Source: Actinomycetota bacterium (lineage in GTDB: Bacteria > Actinomycetota > Actinomycetes > S36-B12). Taken from it: a stretch of DNA of 64,000 nt. Below, piece after piece: positions 54,412 through 64,000 of the stretch. How positions within the stretch are numbered: position 1 is the stretch's first letter; every line of letters begins with the position of its first letter. A program made the translations under genes and the position numbers. The DNA lies in contig JAUSNB010000025.1 of assembly GCA_030645615.1 (NCBI GenBank), positions 18,118-82,117 of the forward strand, read 5' to 3'. The notes beneath the pieces were generated by a model, which had not been told where the DNA came from, did no database searches, and saw only the letters and a program-made list of their open reading frames with translations.

Positions 54412-55608
54412 GTGCCCCTCCTCACCGCCGACGTTGTCGTGATCGGAGCCGGCATCGTCGGACTGGCCCTGGCCGACGCGTGGCTGGCCGCCTACCCGGA
54501 CACCTCGGTCGTCGTCTACGACAAGGAGCCCCGCCTCGCCGAGCATGCATCGGGGCGCAACAGCGGGGTCCTGCACGCGGGCTTCTACTACGCGCCGGAC
54601 TCCCTCAAGGCCCGGCTCACCCGGGACGGCAACCGACTGCTGCACGAGTTCTGCGCCGAGCGCGGGGTGGTCGTGCGCGAGACCGGGAAGGTCGTCGTCG
54701 CCCAGGACGAGGGCGAGCTCGCCGCCCTCGACGAGCTGTACCGCAGGGGCCAGGCCAACGGGGTCACGCTGGAGATGATCGACGAGGCGCAGTTGGCGGA
54801 GCTCGAGCCGCTGGCCCGCACCACCGGCCGCGCCTTGTGGTCCCCGACCACCGCGGTCGCCAACCCGGGCCACGTGGTCGAGGCCCTGGCACAGCGGGTG
54901 CGTGACCGCGGCGGCCGGATCGTTCTCGGCGCCACGGTCACCGGCGCCGGACCCGGATGGGTGATGACGACGACCGAGGGCCGGCTCAGCACCGGCCACG
55001 TGATCAATGCTGCGGGGCTATACGCCGACAAGGTGGCGCACTGGTTCGGGGTCGGCATGGACTACCGAATGCTGCCCTTCAAGGGCCTGTACTGGTATGG
55101 CGACTGGGAGCCGGGCCGCCTGCAGCGCCACGTCTACCCGGTGCCGGACCCGCGCAACCCGTTCCTCGGCGTGCACCTCACCGTGACGGTCGACGGGAAG
55201 GCCAAGATCGGCCCGACCGCCATCCCCGCCCTGTGGCGCGAGGACTACGGCGGCACGTCCGGCATGAAGATCGGTGAGTCGCTGGACATCGCCCGCACGT
55301 ACCCGCGTTTCTTCACGAGCAAGCATCACGACGTCACGGGGCTGCTGCGCACCGAGCTGCCCAAGTACTCACGGAGCCACCTGGTTCGCCAGGCGGCGTC
55401 CCTCGTGCCGTCGGTGCGCCCGGCGGACTTCACCACCAAGGGCCGCCCCGGCGTGCGTGCCCAGCTCTTCCACGTTCCCAGCAAGAGGCTAGAGATGGAC
55501 TTCGTCGTCGAGCCGGGCGAGGGCTCCACCCACATCCTCAACGCCGTGTCCCCCGCGTGGACCAGCAGCCTGGCGGTCGCCCGGTACGTGCTCGAGCACC
55601 ATCGCTGA
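54412..55608 (+). CDS. lhgO: L-2-hydroxyglutarate oxidase
   Basis: 398-residue FAD enzyme that oxidises L-2-hydroxyglutarate to 2-oxoglutarate, a metabolite-repair step. N-terminal Rossmann motif VVIGAGIVGLALA at about 9-21, then SGRNSGVLHAGFYY, a block typical of this oxidase group, and LPFKGLYWYGD. The C-terminal SPAWTSSLAVARYV is also as expected. Starts at GTG 54412 immediately after a -10 box. Stands alone between the GGDEF/EAL-like gene and sugar genes. Confidence 0.92.
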   Translation: MPLLTADVVVIGAGIVGLALADAWLAAYPDTSVVVYDKEPRLAEHASGRNSGVLHAGFYYAPDSLKARLTRDGNRLLHEFCAERGVVVRETGKVVVAQDEGELAALDELYRRGQANGVTLEMIDEAQLAELEPLARTTGRALWSPTTAVANPGHVVEALAQRVRDRGGRIVLGATVTGAGPGWVMTTTEGRLSTGHVINAAGLYADKVAHWFGVGMDYRMLPFKGLYWYGDWEPGRLQRHVYPVPDPRNPFLGVHLTVTVDGKAKIGPTAIPALWREDYGGTSGMKIGESLDIARTYPRFFTSKHHDVTGLLRTELPKYSRSHLVRQAASLVPSVRPADFTTKGRPGVRAQLFHVPSKRLEMDFVVEPGEGSTHILNAVSPAWTSSLAVARYVLEHHR

Positions 55609-55610
55609 GC

Positions 55611-55630
55611 GGCGCGCGCGCTTGCGCGCC
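55611..55630. terminator. GC hairpin after lhgO
   Basis: GGCGCGC (55611-55617) and GCGCGCC (55624-55630) with a 6-base loop, two bases after the lhgO stop. No T-run, so a weak or Rho-assisted terminator at most. Confidence 0.4.
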
Positions 55631-55680
55631 GGGCGGCCCGATAGGTTCGCCCCAGCAAGCAGCACAAGGGAAGGAGCCTG

Positions 55681-56943
55681 GTGGACAGTCCACGACTGGC
55701 AGTGATCGGCCTGGGCTACGTGGGCCTTCCGCTCGTGCAGGAGGCCACCCGACGCGGCCTTCGAGTCACTGGCTTCGACGTGTCGAGCGCAGTCGTCGAT
55801 GGACTCAACGGCGGCCACTCGCATGTGGACGACGTCAGCGACGAGAGCGTCGCAGCGATGCTCGCGACCGGCTTCTCGGCGAGCACCTCGCCCGCGGTTC
55901 TGCGCGACGCCGATGTTGTCGTCATCTGCGTGCCGACCCCGTTGGCGGACGACCGTGGACCCGACCTCGAGGCCGTGCGGGCGGCCGCTGCGGCCGTGCG
56001 TGATCACCTCGTCCCCGGGCAGCTCGTCGTGCTCGAATCCACGACGTACCCCGGGACGACCGAGGAAGTGCTCATCCCGATCCTCGAGGAGTCCGGCCTC
56101 GAGGTCGGCCGCGACATCAACGTCGCCTTCAGCCCCGAGCGGATCGACCCGGGCAACGACACCTACACGCTGCGCAACACGCCCAAGGTCGTGGGTGGGT
56201 TCACGCCGGCCTGCACGCAGCGGGCCGAGGAGTTCTACTCCCTCGTCGTCGACACGGTCGTGGTGGCCAAGGGCCTCAAGGAGGCTGAACTGACCAAGCT
56301 GCTGGAGAACACGTACCGGCACGTCAACATCGCCCTGGTCAACGAGTTGTCGCAGTTCTGCCACCTGCTCGGCATCGACCTCTGGGACGCCATCCGCTGC
56401 GCCGCGACCAAGCCGTTCGGATTCGCGCCGTTCACGCCTGGGCCGGGCGTCGGGGGCCACTGCATCCCGATCGACCCCAACTACCTCTCCCATCGGGTCA
56501 GGACCCACTTGGGGCAGCCGTTCCGGTTCGTGGAGTTGGCACAGGAAGTCAATGCCGCGATGCCCGATTACGTCGCGCGCCGGGCCCAGGACCTGCTGAA
56601 CGACGTCTCGCGGTCCATCCGTGGCTCGCGGGTGTGCCTGCTCGGCATCACCTACAAGGCGAACATCTCCGACCAGCGCGAGTCGCCGGCCCGCGACGTG
56701 GCCACGGCTCTCATCCGGCTCGGGGCCGACGTCTCATTCCACGACCCGCTGGTGGCCGACTGGAAGCTGCCGAGCGCCGAGGTGCGGCGGGTGCCGACCC
56801 TCGCCGAAGCCATAGCGGGCAGTGACCTGCTCATCTTGCTGCAGGCCCACTCCGAGTACCTCGATCCGGCATTGGCGTGGGACACCACCCCCGTGCTGGA
56901 CACCCGCGGCGTCCTTCGCGGATCCGCCGTCGCGCACCTGTAG
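55681..56943 (+). CDS. Nucleotide-sugar dehydrogenase (UDP-HexNAc type)
   Basis: 420 residues from GTG 55681 with GGAG upstream. Makes a UDP-uronic acid with two NAD turns. NAD motif VIGLGYVGLP (about 8-17), ESTTYPGTTE, FSPERIDPGND, and catalytic Cys in GVGGHCIPIDPNYL. Those features place it in the WecC/WbpA-type group rather than UDP-glucose dehydrogenase. The exact sugar cannot be told from sequence. Neighbour of a UDP-HexNAc dehydratase-like gene; the two may feed a surface glycan. Confidence 0.9.
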   Translation: MDSPRLAVIGLGYVGLPLVQEATRRGLRVTGFDVSSAVVDGLNGGHSHVDDVSDESVAAMLATGFSASTSPAVLRDADVVVICVPTPLADDRGPDLEAVRAAAAAVRDHLVPGQLVVLESTTYPGTTEEVLIPILEESGLEVGRDINVAFSPERIDPGNDTYTLRNTPKVVGGFTPACTQRAEEFYSLVVDTVVVAKGLKEAELTKLLENTYRHVNIALVNELSQFCHLLGIDLWDAIRCAATKPFGFAPFTPGPGVGGHCIPIDPNYLSHRVRTHLGQPFRFVELAQEVNAAMPDYVARRAQDLLNDVSRSIRGSRVCLLGITYKANISDQRESPARDVATALIRLGADVSFHDPLVADWKLPSAEVRRVPTLAEAIAGSDLLILLQAHSEYLDPALAWDTTPVLDTRGVLRGSAVAHL

Positions 56944-57012
56944 TCCGGCGCGTAGCGTCCGCTGCCGGCCCGATCCTGCGGCTAGCCTGTTGGCAACCAA
57001 CGAGGGAGGGCC

Positions 57013-58758
57013 ATGAGCCAAGGCGCTGCCGCCGGTCCCGGCGCGAACGGCCCCGTGCGCGCCCGGCCCCGGTTCCCGCAGGCTGCCTGGGACGCGGCCA
57101 GCTGGCTCGTCGCCGTGCCCGTGGCCTCGCTGCTGCGATACGACCCCGACGTCCCGGCCCGCACGTTGGCGGCGGCGGTCGTGGTCGGGGCCGCATGCGC
57201 CGTGGTGCAGTTGCTGGTCGGGTTCTCCTTCAGCCTGTACCAGGGCCGGTATCGCCCAGCGTCGTTCGACGAAGTCGTGGGGGTGTGCTTCGCAACACTG
57301 ATCGTCACGGCCGCCGCCTTCGTCACCTTGGCCGTCGCCGAGTCGATCGACCTGCCGCGCAGCGTCCCGCTCATCGCGGGTGCGCTCGCCCTTGGCGCGA
57401 TGCTGGGCGGCCGGTTCGCGGCACGCGCCTACCGCCAGCGCTTCCACTACAGCCGGGCTGGTGCGCTCACGCTCATCTACGGAGCCGGCGAAGCCGGCGA
57501 GCAACTGGTCCGGCTCATGCGCAGCAACCCCGCGGAGCGGTACCGGCCCATCGGCTTCCTCGACGACGACCCCGGCAAGCGCCACTTGCACCTGCAGGGC
57601 ACCCGGGTCCTCGGCACCATCGACGACCTCGAGACGGTCGTCCGGCGCACGGGAGCGACCGTGCTGGTCGTCTCGATTGCCGCCGTCGAGGCCGCGCAGT
57701 TACGCAGACTGGACGGCCGCTGCGCCAGCCTCGGCGTGAGCCTTCGCGTCATCCCGAGCAAGTCGCAGATCATCGACAACCGGGTCGGCCTGGGCGACAT
57801 CGAGGATGTCTCCGATGAGGACCTGCTGGGACGCCGGCCGATCCAGACCGACGAGCAGGCAATCCAGGGCTTCTTCTCGGGCACCCGCGTCCTCATCACG
57901 GGTGGTGGCGGCTCGATCGGGTCCGAGCTGGCCCGCCAGGTCGATCGGTACCACCCGGAGTTCCTCGGCATCCTCGACCGTGACGAGTCCGCGATGCAGG
58001 CCGTCCAGCTCAGCCTCGACGGCCGGGGCCTGCTGGATTCGGACGACCTGATCCTCGCCGACATCCGGGACCGCGATCGCATGCGCGAGGTGCTGCTCGC
58101 CGTTCGCCCGGACATCGTCTTCCATGCAGCTGCGCTCAAGCACCTGCCCCTGCTCGAGCGCTACCCCGACGAGGCGCACAAGACCAACGTGCTGGGCACC
58201 ATGAACCTGCTCGATGCCGCGCGCGAGGCGGGCGTCCGGGTGTTCGTCAATATCTCGACGGACAAGGCCGCGGATCCGGTGTGCGTCCTCGGCCGCACGA
58301 AGCTCGAGACCGAGCGGATGACGGCGGCCATTGCGCCGCAGGGCGACGAGCGGTTCATCTCGGTCCGCTTCGGCAACGTCCTGGGCAGTCGCGGTTCGGT
58401 GGTCAATGCCTTCCGGCTGCAGATCCAGCGCGGGGGTCCGGTCACGGTCACCAGTCCGGACGTGACCAGGTACTTCATGACCGTGGGCGAGGCAGTGCAC
58501 CTCGTCCTGCAGGCCGCCGTCATCGGCCGGCATCGCGAGACCCTCATCCTCGACATGGGGGAACCGGTGCGCATCGACGATGTGGCCCGGCACCTGATCG
58601 CCAAGTCCGGGCGGGACATCCCGATCGAGTACACCGGCCTGCGCCCCGGCGAGAAGCTGACGGAGACGCTGGTGGGTGCGGGCGAGGTTGCCGTGAGCCG
58701 GTCGCACCCGCTGATCCTGCACACGACCGTGGCGGGCAGCGATGTTCCCCCTCGATAG
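57013..58758 (+). CDS. Membrane polysaccharide biosynthesis protein (CapD/WbpM-like dehydratase)
   Basis: 581 residues from ATG 57013 with GAGGGAGG upstream. Four N-terminal membrane spans, a first Rossmann domain (YGAGEAGEQLVRLM), then the dehydratase domain: ITGGGGSIGSELARQV, ALKHLPLLERYPDEAHKTN, ISTDKAADPVCVLGRTK with the catalytic Lys. The Tyr of the usual YxxxK is replaced, as in the 4,6-dehydratase branch. Likely acts on UDP-GlcNAc to begin synthesis of a deoxy or diamino sugar, possibly for pilin or capsule decoration. Confidence 0.9.
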   Translation: MSQGAAAGPGANGPVRARPRFPQAAWDAASWLVAVPVASLLRYDPDVPARTLAAAVVVGAACAVVQLLVGFSFSLYQGRYRPASFDEVVGVCFATLIVTAAAFVTLAVAESIDLPRSVPLIAGALALGAMLGGRFAARAYRQRFHYSRAGALTLIYGAGEAGEQLVRLMRSNPAERYRPIGFLDDDPGKRHLHLQGTRVLGTIDDLETVVRRTGATVLVVSIAAVEAAQLRRLDGRCASLGVSLRVIPSKSQIIDNRVGLGDIEDVSDEDLLGRRPIQTDEQAIQGFFSGTRVLITGGGGSIGSELARQVDRYHPEFLGILDRDESAMQAVQLSLDGRGLLDSDDLILADIRDRDRMREVLLAVRPDIVFHAAALKHLPLLERYPDEAHKTNVLGTMNLLDAAREAGVRVFVNISTDKAADPVCVLGRTKLETERMTAAIAPQGDERFISVRFGNVLGSRGSVVNAFRLQIQRGGPVTVTSPDVTRYFMTVGEAVHLVLQAAVIGRHRETLILDMGEPVRIDDVARHLIAKSGRDIPIEYTGLRPGEKLTETLVGAGEVAVSRSHPLILHTTVAGSDVPPR

Positions 58759-58785
58759 CCTAGGCTTATCCACCGAGGGGGCGAC

Positions 58786-59580
58786 ATGAGCCGAGATCGC
58801 GGAGCCGCGCTAAGCGGCTTCCTGCAATTCCTGAGCGGCAACCCCGATGGCGACGCCGCCACCCGATCAGCCGTCGTGGGCGCGCTTGGGCCGCTCGGCG
58901 CGATCGCCGGGCAGGTCTACGGCATCGGTCGCCCCGACACCCTCGAGCTCATCGGCAACTTCGGCTACCCAGGGCCTGACGCGGCGGCCTTCCGCACGAT
59001 CGTCACCAGCCTGCCGCTGCCCATAGCCGACGCCTTCACCACTGCCCGCACGATCGCGACTCTCACGGCTGACTTGCCCCGGGCCTACCCGTTGCTCGCC
59101 TCCGGCACGGAAGAAGCCCCGGAGGAAGTCCCGGGAGTGGCCGCCGAGGAGATCGACACGCGGCCCACCCGGCTCGTGTGCGTTCCCGTGCTGTGGTTGG
59201 AATCGCCCGTCGGGATCCTCTCCGTGCTACTCGACGACCGCGAGCTCGGTGCGGACGACTACCAGTACCTCGAGGGCGTGGCGAGCGCGCTGGCACTGTG
59301 GTTCCTCGAGCAGCGCCGGGCACTGATCGACCGCTGGCGCAGGGCGGCGCCGCTCCCCCACCGAGAGTTCACCATCACCGCGCGGCAGCACCGGATCCTC
59401 GAGCTCATCGGCCAGGAGCGCACCAACACCGACATTGCCAACGTGCTGGGCTACTCGATCCCGACGGTCAAGAAGGACCTCCAGGAGATCATGAAGCTCC
59501 TCGGCACCCAGGACAGGCGCACCACCGCTGGCCGAGCCCGCGAGATCGGCCTGCTGCCGGACCGCCGCGCCCGCGACTGA
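58786..59580 (+). CDS. LuxR-type regulator with GAF-like sensor
   Basis: 264 residues. The N-terminal 170 residues resemble a GAF domain (LVCVPVLWLESPVGILSVLLDDR; YQYLEGVASALALWFLEQ). The C-terminal HTH is of the LuxR type: ITARQHRILELIGQERTNTDIANVLGYS, then VKKDLQEIMKLLG. Just downstream of the dehydratase gene (27 bases), so it may regulate glycan genes. The ligand is unknown. Confidence 0.85.
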   Translation: MSRDRGAALSGFLQFLSGNPDGDAATRSAVVGALGPLGAIAGQVYGIGRPDTLELIGNFGYPGPDAAAFRTIVTSLPLPIADAFTTARTIATLTADLPRAYPLLASGTEEAPEEVPGVAAEEIDTRPTRLVCVPVLWLESPVGILSVLLDDRELGADDYQYLEGVASALALWFLEQRRALIDRWRRAAPLPHREFTITARQHRILELIGQERTNTDIANVLGYSIPTVKKDLQEIMKLLGTQDRRTTAGRAREIGLLPDRRARD

Positions 59581-59603
59581 GCAAATCACCGCATCATCCA
59601 CAG

Positions 59604-59768
59604 GTGCGGGCGATGGGAATGAAGCCCATTGAGATCTGGGTCCCGGACGTCCAGGCGGCTGGCTTCGCAACCGAGGCACGGCGGCAGTCGCGGCTGATCG
59701 CTGCGAGCGCTCACGAGCCCACGGACCAAGCCTGGGTGGATGCGGTCTCGCAATGGCCTGAGGAGTGA
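59604..59768 (+). CDS. MazE-type antitoxin (DUF3018), short form
   Basis: GTG 59604 starts VRAMGMKPIEIWVPDVQAAG, then FATEARRQSRLIAAS and WVDAVSQWPEE. These are the conserved blocks of DUF3018 antitoxins, but the N-terminal 15-20 residues are not in an ATG/GTG-initiated frame: similarity seems to reach back to CTG 59577, just before the end of the regulator gene. So it may use a rare start or be truncated. Its stop overlaps the remains of a MazF-like toxin gene. Confidence 0.65.
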   Translation: MRAMGMKPIEIWVPDVQAAGFATEARRQSRLIAASAHEPTDQAWVDAVSQWPEE

Positions 59769-60006
59769 ATCGCGGAGAGGTCTGGACGGTCCCATGGCCA
59801 CCGGCGACACGGATGCCCCGCTGTTCCGCCTCGCCGTGCGACCCACATCGACGAACCGGCTTGATCAAGACAGCCGGATCATGGTGGACAAGACGACAAC
59901 GACTCCGAGATCCAGGCTGGGGAACCGCATGGGGCACTTGCCCCCGGCTGACGTCATGCGGATCAACCGAGCCCTCGCCCTGTTCCTCGGACTCGCCTCT
60001 CGATGA
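59765..60006 (+). pseudogene. mazF/PemK toxin remnant with internal deletion and frameshift
   Basis: The first nine codons from GTG 59765 read VNRGEVWTV, the MazF/PemK start. The frame then shifts: from 59794 the plus-one frame gives DTDAPLFRLAVRP, IMVDKTTTTPRSRLG and VMRINRALALFLGLA, the toxin's C-terminal half. The middle (about 30 residues around the PAVIVQ-type strand) is missing. A normal toxin has about 105-110 residues. This is a decayed toxin next to its antitoxin, so the pair is almost certainly not a working system. Confidence 0.8.
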
Positions 60007-60039
60007 TGGGCGTCAGCACGCCGTTCGGCTCGGCGCAGG

Positions 60040-61953
60040 TCAGGGGGCCGGGAACGTCGTGGTCGTCCCGCCAAGGCGGTTCACTTCGGTGACAGTCGCT
60101 TGCGCCCGCCAGGACTCGGTGTTCCATCGAGCCGTCCACGATCGCCCGGCCGCCACCAGCGTGGCACGCAAGGCACCGGAGGCGACATCCCACCTGACCT
60201 TGCCACTCACCGGCAGGCCGTCGTAGAGCTGGTACTGCTCCAGCGTGAGAGTCGTGCGCGGCCACCCGCGCAGGCTCCACGATCCCCCGCGCAGGCCCAG
60301 CCCGCTGCTGCCGTACGTCTGCCAGGCGCGGTCGAGCACGTCGGCGACGGTCAGTGCCACCGCGACCGGCAGGTCGATCCGCTCCGCCGTGCGCGGGTAT
60401 CCGGGCGCGCCGCGGACCGGCGGGATCGCGCAGCGGTCCAGCGGCTGGGCAAGGACCTGGGCGTGGTCCCGGAGGAAGTCACGGACCAGGCCAGCTGCGC
60501 AGCCGTCCGGGTCGCCCATGGCCGTGACGTGCAGGCCGTTGGCCACGATGACCTGGCGGGCCTGCGGGAACTGGCGGGCGACCATCGCTCCCTCCGCCGG
60601 CGTCGTGATCGTGTCGAGCTGGCCGGACAGGACGAGCGCCGGGATGTCGGGGTAGCTGCCCGTCGGGGGGCCGGGGAGGCGGGCGGGATCCGTGCCCACG
60701 GCGGGCCACGTGGTGCATGCCTCGATCGCGGACCAGTCCGAGTCGAGGTACTCATCGATGGCGAAGGGGCCGTAGAGGCCGGGGTTCGACTGCTTCTCGG
60801 CCCGAACGGCAGCCGCGATCTGGCGCCGACGCTCGGGGATCGACGCGGCCTGCGCGAACAGCTGCGGGTAGTCGTAGCAGCTGACCGCGAGCTGCTGGGC
60901 CGGGCTGAACTGGCGGGCACTGCTCGCCCCTGAACCGTCGTACCAGAACTCGGCAACGAGGCGGCCGAGCGGGAGCCAGTCTCTGCGCAGGGCGGCACGC
61001 AGCGCGGCATCGGTCTCGCGGTAGGTGATGGGTATGTAGGTTCCGTTGAAGAGGGTCGCCACCAGCGCGGGAGCGTCGATGACGATCTGGTGCATGCGAC
61101 CGTCCGCGCCCGGTGCACGCACCGTGGCCGGTGCCTTCCGAACGGTGTCGAGCACGGACCGCAAACGCGCCATCGTGGACCCGGGCAGAGCGGCGCACGC
61201 CGGCGTGCGCCGGCAGACAACGGTGAACGACTCGCGGAGCGCCGGAGCCTGTGTCGGGTACCAGGCCGTCTCGCCGGTGACGGGGTACGCGCCGTCGAGG
61301 ACGAGCGAGCGGACGATCTCGGGGTGGTGGCTGGCCACCACCTGGGCGAGGAAGGTGCCGTACGAGTCGCCGTACACGTCCACCGGGCCAAGCCCGAGGG
61401 CACCGACCAGCGCCGCGAGATCATCAGCGGCCAGGGCACTGGCGTACAGCTGCGCCCGGGCGCCCAGATGCCGCGCGCACTCCGCTACGGCGCGACCCCA
61501 GCCGATGCCATCGCTGGCCAGGCTCGGGCAGACGGCCGCGTCGGAGCGCCCAGTGCCCCGGGCATCGACGACAAGCAGCGCCCGGTCTCGCAGGAGCGGT
61601 CCCAGCATCTCGGCATACGCCTGTCCACTGCCGATGCTGCCGTATCCCGGCCCGCCCTCCATGCCGACGACGGCGGGCGCCGTGGTTGCCGCTGACTTCG
61701 GCAGGAGGATGGAGAACGCAAGCGGAAAGCTGCCGATGGACGGGACGGCAGTATCCCAGGGCCGTTGCAGGGTGCCGCACCAGGCCTGTGAACCCGGAAT
61801 CTCGATGAGGTCGCACGCACGTACGGCAACCGTGCCGATGGTCCGCGAGGGGCGAGGTGCCTCGCTATAGGTCGCAGCGTGAGCAGCAGGGGTGGCAACG
61901 CCGAGCAGCGTGACCGCGCCGAGCACCGTCAGGAAGCGACGCGGCCAGGCCAA
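60040..61953 (-). CDS. Secreted S33 peptidase (tripeptidyl aminopeptidase-like)
   Basis: 637 residues from TTG 61953. Signal peptide about 1-26 ([22 protein letters not shown]). Alpha/beta hydrolase with oxyanion block EGGPGYGS, nucleophile GDSYGT, Asp in SGQLDTITT and His in NGLHVTAMG; the TAP-like C-terminal domain covers about 420-520. Several cysteines fit an exported enzyme. Releases short peptides outside the cell in related Streptomyces enzymes. 13 bases past the clpX stop, no RBS. Confidence 0.87.
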   Translation of the reverse strand: MAWPRRFLTVLGAVTLLGVATPAAHAATYSEAPRPSRTIGTVAVRACDLIEIPGSQAWCGTLQRPWDTAVPSIGSFPLAFSILLPKSAATTAPAVVGMEGGPGYGSIGSGQAYAEMLGPLLRDRALLVVDARGTGRSDAAVCPSLASDGIGWGRAVAECARHLGARAQLYASALAADDLAALVGALGLGPVDVYGDSYGTFLAQVVASHHPEIVRSLVLDGAYPVTGETAWYPTQAPALRESFTVVCRRTPACAALPGSTMARLRSVLDTVRKAPATVRAPGADGRMHQIVIDAPALVATLFNGTYIPITYRETDAALRAALRRDWLPLGRLVAEFWYDGSGASSARQFSPAQQLAVSCYDYPQLFAQAASIPERRRQIAAAVRAEKQSNPGLYGPFAIDEYLDSDWSAIEACTTWPAVGTDPARLPGPPTGSYPDIPALVLSGQLDTITTPAEGAMVARQFPQARQVIVANGLHVTAMGDPDGCAAGLVRDFLRDHAQVLAQPLDRCAIPPVRGAPGYPRTAERIDLPVAVALTVADVLDRAWQTYGSSGLGLRGGSWSLRGWPRTTLTLEQYQLYDGLPVSGKVRWDVASGALRATLVAAGRSWTARWNTESWRAQATVTEVNRLGGTTTTFPAP

Positions 61954-61965
61954 GGCGGTCAGCCG

Positions 61966-63258
<1,293 letters not shown>

Positions 63259-63302
63259 AGCAGCATCCCCTCACAAGTTCGAACGGCGTCGTCGCGACGC
63301 GC

Positions 63303-63923
63303 TCAGCGGATGGGACCGGTACGGTCCACGACGTCGCGCGACGTGATGACATCGTCGATGATGCCATACGCGAGGGCCTCGGATGCTTCCATCACGAAAT
63401 CACGGTCGGTGTCGGCGTGAACACGCTCGAGCGATTGGCCGGTGTGCTTGGACAGCAGTTCCTCCAGCAGATCGCGCATGCGCAAGATCTCCTTGGCCGC
63501 CAACTCGAGATCGGTGACCTGGCCGTAGCCGACCTGCCCGTAGGGCTGGTGCAGCAGGATGCGACTGTGCGGCAGCGCCATGCGCTTGCCCTTCGTGCCG
63601 GCCGCCAGCAGCACCGCCGCCGCCGAAGCCGCCTGGCCCAGGCAGATCGTCGCCACGTCGTTCTTGATGAACTGCATCGTGTCGTAGATCGCGAACAGCG
63701 CAGTGATGTCGCCACCGGGGCTGTTGATGTAGATGCTGATGTCCTTGTCGGGGTTCTCGCTCTCCAGGTACACCAGCTTGGCGCACGTCAGGCTGGCGGA
63801 GCCGTCGTCGATGGGCGTGTCGAGCCAGATGATGTTGTCGCGCAGCAGGCGGCTGTAGAGGTCGTACCCGCGCTCTCCACGACTGGTCTGCTCGACGACG
63901 CTGGGGATGTTGTAACCCGACAT
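63303..63923 (-). CDS. clpP: ATP-dependent Clp protease proteolytic subunit
   Basis: 206 residues from ATG 63923 with GAGGAG seven bases upstream. The frame is open to ATG 63971, but that part is antisense-like Thr/Ile repeat that in another frame is the previous gene's tail. Catalytic Ser100 in GQAASAAA, His125 in ILLHQPYG, Asp near 175 in DTDRDFVME. By position next to clpX it would be clpP2 of an actinobacterial pair, with clpP1 upstream, but the previous gene is cut. Confidence 0.95.
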   Translation of the reverse strand: MSGYNIPSVVEQTSRGERGYDLYSRLLRDNIIWLDTPIDDGSASLTCAKLVYLESENPDKDISIYINSPGGDITALFAIYDTMQFIKNDVATICLGQAASAAAVLLAAGTKGKRMALPHSRILLHQPYGQVGYGQVTDLELAAKEILRMRDLLEELLSKHTGQSLERVHADTDRDFVMEASEALAYGIIDDVITSRDVVDRTGPIR

Positions 63924-63924
63924 G

Positions 63925-64000
63925 TCAGTGCTCCTCGTGATCGTGGTCGTGACCGGCGTGATCATGGTCATGGTCGTGATCGTGATCGTGGTCGTGCTTG
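63925..64000 (-). CDS. C-terminal end of an upstream gene with a His/Asp-repeat tail (partial)
   Basis: The frame ends with TGA at 63927-63925, one base before the clpP ATG. The 25 visible codons read K then repeated His-Asp pairs, [10 protein letters not shown] at the end. Such tails bind Zn, Ni or Co in other proteins. In actinobacteria this place is usually clpP1 or the trigger factor gene tig; I cannot tell which from this fragment. Confidence 0.5.
   Translation of the reverse strand, partial: KHDHDHDHDHDHDHAGHDHDHEEH

Noticed and set aside
63936..64000. Tandem repeat before clpP as a CRISPR or regulatory repeat array
   Set aside because: It is a simple GATCAC/GACCAC-type codon repeat (His-Asp) without spacers.

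Overview
The window comes from the chromosome of a high-GC Gram-positive bacterium (Actinomycetota). The evidence is very GC-rich coding sequence with many GTG starts, gene neighbourhoods typical of that phylum (proA-nadD; rplU-rpmA-obg-proB; RNase E/G next to the TIGR03936/TIGR03960 radical-SAM pair; mreBCD-PBP2-rodA; ndk-DUF4233-folC-valS; clpX-clpP), and several promoters with a TANNNT -10 box only 6-7 bases before the start codon, as expected of leaderless mRNAs. I cannot name the genus. I see no tRNA, rRNA, CRISPR array or insertion sequence, and no gene-free stretch longer than 300 bases.

Layout. 1-9.7 kb is housekeeping on the minus strand: a cut membrane protein, nadD, a small membrane protein, proA, a conserved unknown, proB, obg, rpmA, rplU, RNase E/G and a DUF2344 protein. 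9.7-20.6 kb holds the TIGR03960 radical-SAM protein, a DUF559-type nuclease gene between two palindromes, the rod-shape operon (mreB, mreC, mreD, PBP2, rodA) and a membrane alpha/beta hydrolase. 20.6-26 kb holds ndk, DUF4233, folC and, on the plus strand, a flavin-type oxidase and valS. 26-51.6 kb is a large monoderm type IV pilus (T4P) region. It contains a MinD/TadZ-like ATPase, a FliA/WhiG-type sigma factor, unknown proteins, prepilin peptidase, a DUF4388-like protein, a divergent sigma-like protein, pilin, PilC, PilT, PilB, a second PilT, PilM, PilN, PilO, a second palindrome-bracketed DUF559 gene, three minor pilin/PilX-like proteins and an NlpC/P60 protein. 51.6-64 kb has a membrane protein with degenerate GGDEF and EAL domains, an L-2-hydroxyglutarate oxidase, two nucleotide-sugar enzymes, a LuxR-type regulator, a decayed mazEF pair, a secreted S33 peptidase, clpX, clpP and the His/Asp-rich end of the gene before clpP.

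How it works together. The T4P genes form a complete Gram-positive machine: two retraction-type ATPases, one assembly ATPase, a platform, the PilMNO bridge, a processing peptidase, a major pilin and minor pilins, and no secretin. The region also carries possible control genes: a FliA/WhiG-type sigma factor, a second very divergent sigma-like protein, a polar-localisation-type ATPase and a likely catalytically dead c-di-GMP-type protein. Several pilus promoter regions share a GCCGA(A/T)A(A/C)-like element that resembles the -10 box of FliA/WhiG-type promoters.

The most unusual signal is a pair of unrelated palindrome families. Family A has 4 copies: 13-bp arms 23 bases apart. Family B has 2 copies: 12-13-bp arms 38 bases apart. 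Each family brackets its own DUF559/PD-(D/E)XK-type nuclease gene. This resembles REP/RAYT organisation but with a different nuclease fold, and may be an undescribed repeat-dispersal system.
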